Positions 5,827 through 6,107 of a stretch of 6,107 nucleotides of DNA are shown here, in pieces. A program made the position numbers and the translations under genes. The DNA lies in contig MGOA01000149.1 in assembly GCA_001796965.1 (NCBI GenBank), positions 1 through 6,107 of the forward strand, in the 5' to 3' direction. Origin of the DNA: Chloroflexi bacterium RBG_16_64_43 (GTDB lineage Bacteria > Chloroflexota > Anaerolineae > Anaerolineales > RBG-16-64-43). The notes below the pieces were generated by a model. That model had not been told where the DNA came from. It did no database searches and saw nothing but the letters and a program-made list of their open reading frames with translations. How positions within the stretch are numbered: the stretch's first letter is position 1; every line of letters starts with the position of its first letter.

Positions 5827-6107
5827 ATGGTATTGATCGGGCCGCTTCACCAGGATTATGTCATCGGCCCGCAGAAGGACGTTTACTTCGCGCAGCCCGG
5901 GGGCAGTGCGATGTACGCCGCCGTGGGCGCGCGCGTGTGGGGCTCCGACCCGCTGGCCCTCGTCAGCCGGGTCGGGGAGGACTTTCCTCAGAGCTGGCTG
6001 AAGCAGCTTCAATCGCACGGGGTCTCATGCGCAGCGGTGCACGTCGTGCCCGGTGCGCCACCGAGCCAGGCCTTCTACGAATACCGCAGCGACGGGGAAG
6101 TCAACGA
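5827..6107 (+). CDS. PfkB (ribokinase-like) family carbohydrate kinase, N-terminal part
   Basis: The reading frame is open to the window edge, giving 93 residues of what is normally a ~280-320-residue sugar or nucleoside kinase that transfers phosphate from ATP to a hydroxyl of its substrate. The family N-terminal pattern is clear: first strand MVLIG, then the Gly-Gly substrate-binding motif in QPGGSAMYAAVGARVWG (GG at 25-26), then LVSRVGEDFPQSWLKQLQSHGV (45-66). The catalytic GAGD-type motif would lie beyond the window, so substrate cannot be assigned. The ATG at 5827 has no visible Shine-Dalgarno. An in-frame TTG at 5806 with GGGA 7 nt upstream would add seven residues (MSHPSPH-) and is a genuine alternative; an in-frame TGA at 5803 blocks anything longer. 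The gene diverges from the response regulator. Confidence 0.88.
   Translation, partial: MVLIGPLHQDYVIGPQKDVYFAQPGGSAMYAAVGARVWGSDPLALVSRVGEDFPQSWLKQLQSHGVSCAAVHVVPGAPPSQAFYEYRSDGEVN

Noticed and set aside
5716..6018. 100-codon minus-strand open frame over the PfkB 5' end
   Set aside because: The plus strand clearly encodes a PfkB N-terminus here; the minus frame also runs over the predicted regulator promoter.

Overview
The window is GC-rich bacterial chromosome with dense, mostly housekeeping gene content. No tRNA, rRNA, CRISPR array, insertion sequence or phage gene is visible. The protein styles (the ArgS variant, a bacterial relative of cyclic 2,3-diphosphoglycerate synthase, a PhoB-type regulator with a degenerate receiver, a PfkB sugar kinase) together with the base composition suggest a Chloroflexota genome, possibly Anaerolineae. 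This assignment rests on recalled family resemblance and is only moderately secure.

Layout. (1) Positions 14-292: rpsT (30S protein S20), starting at TTG behind a strong Shine-Dalgarno and closed by a classic intrinsic terminator at 339-363. (2) Positions 420-2225: argS (arginyl-tRNA synthetase); the longer reading from 333 begins inside the rpsT terminator and is not the real start. (3) Positions 2297-3643: a P-loop GTPase-like protein of the cyclic 2,3-diphosphoglycerate synthase family. (4) Positions 3671-4993: a beta-class DNA methyltransferase with a C-terminal beta-rich tail and no restriction gene beside it. (5) Positions 5001-5681, minus strand: an OmpR/PhoB-type response regulator that converges on the methyltransferase with a 7-nt gap. 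(6) Positions 5827-6107: the 5' part of a PfkB-family carbohydrate kinase, divergent from the regulator and cut by the window edge.

The plus-strand genes argS, GTPase and methyltransferase are closely spaced (71 and 27 nt) and could share a transcript, although their functions do not form an obvious pathway. The regulator and the kinase diverge from a 145-nt intergenic region whose only AT-rich patch (5750-5759) carries a perfect minus-strand -10 box and an overlapping plus-strand -10-like box.

The points most worth a second look are the degenerate receiver of the regulator, the solitary methyltransferase with its appended tail domain, the bacterial cDPG-synthase homologue of unknown role, and the overlapping divergent promoter elements. 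I see no convincing wholly new multi-gene system.
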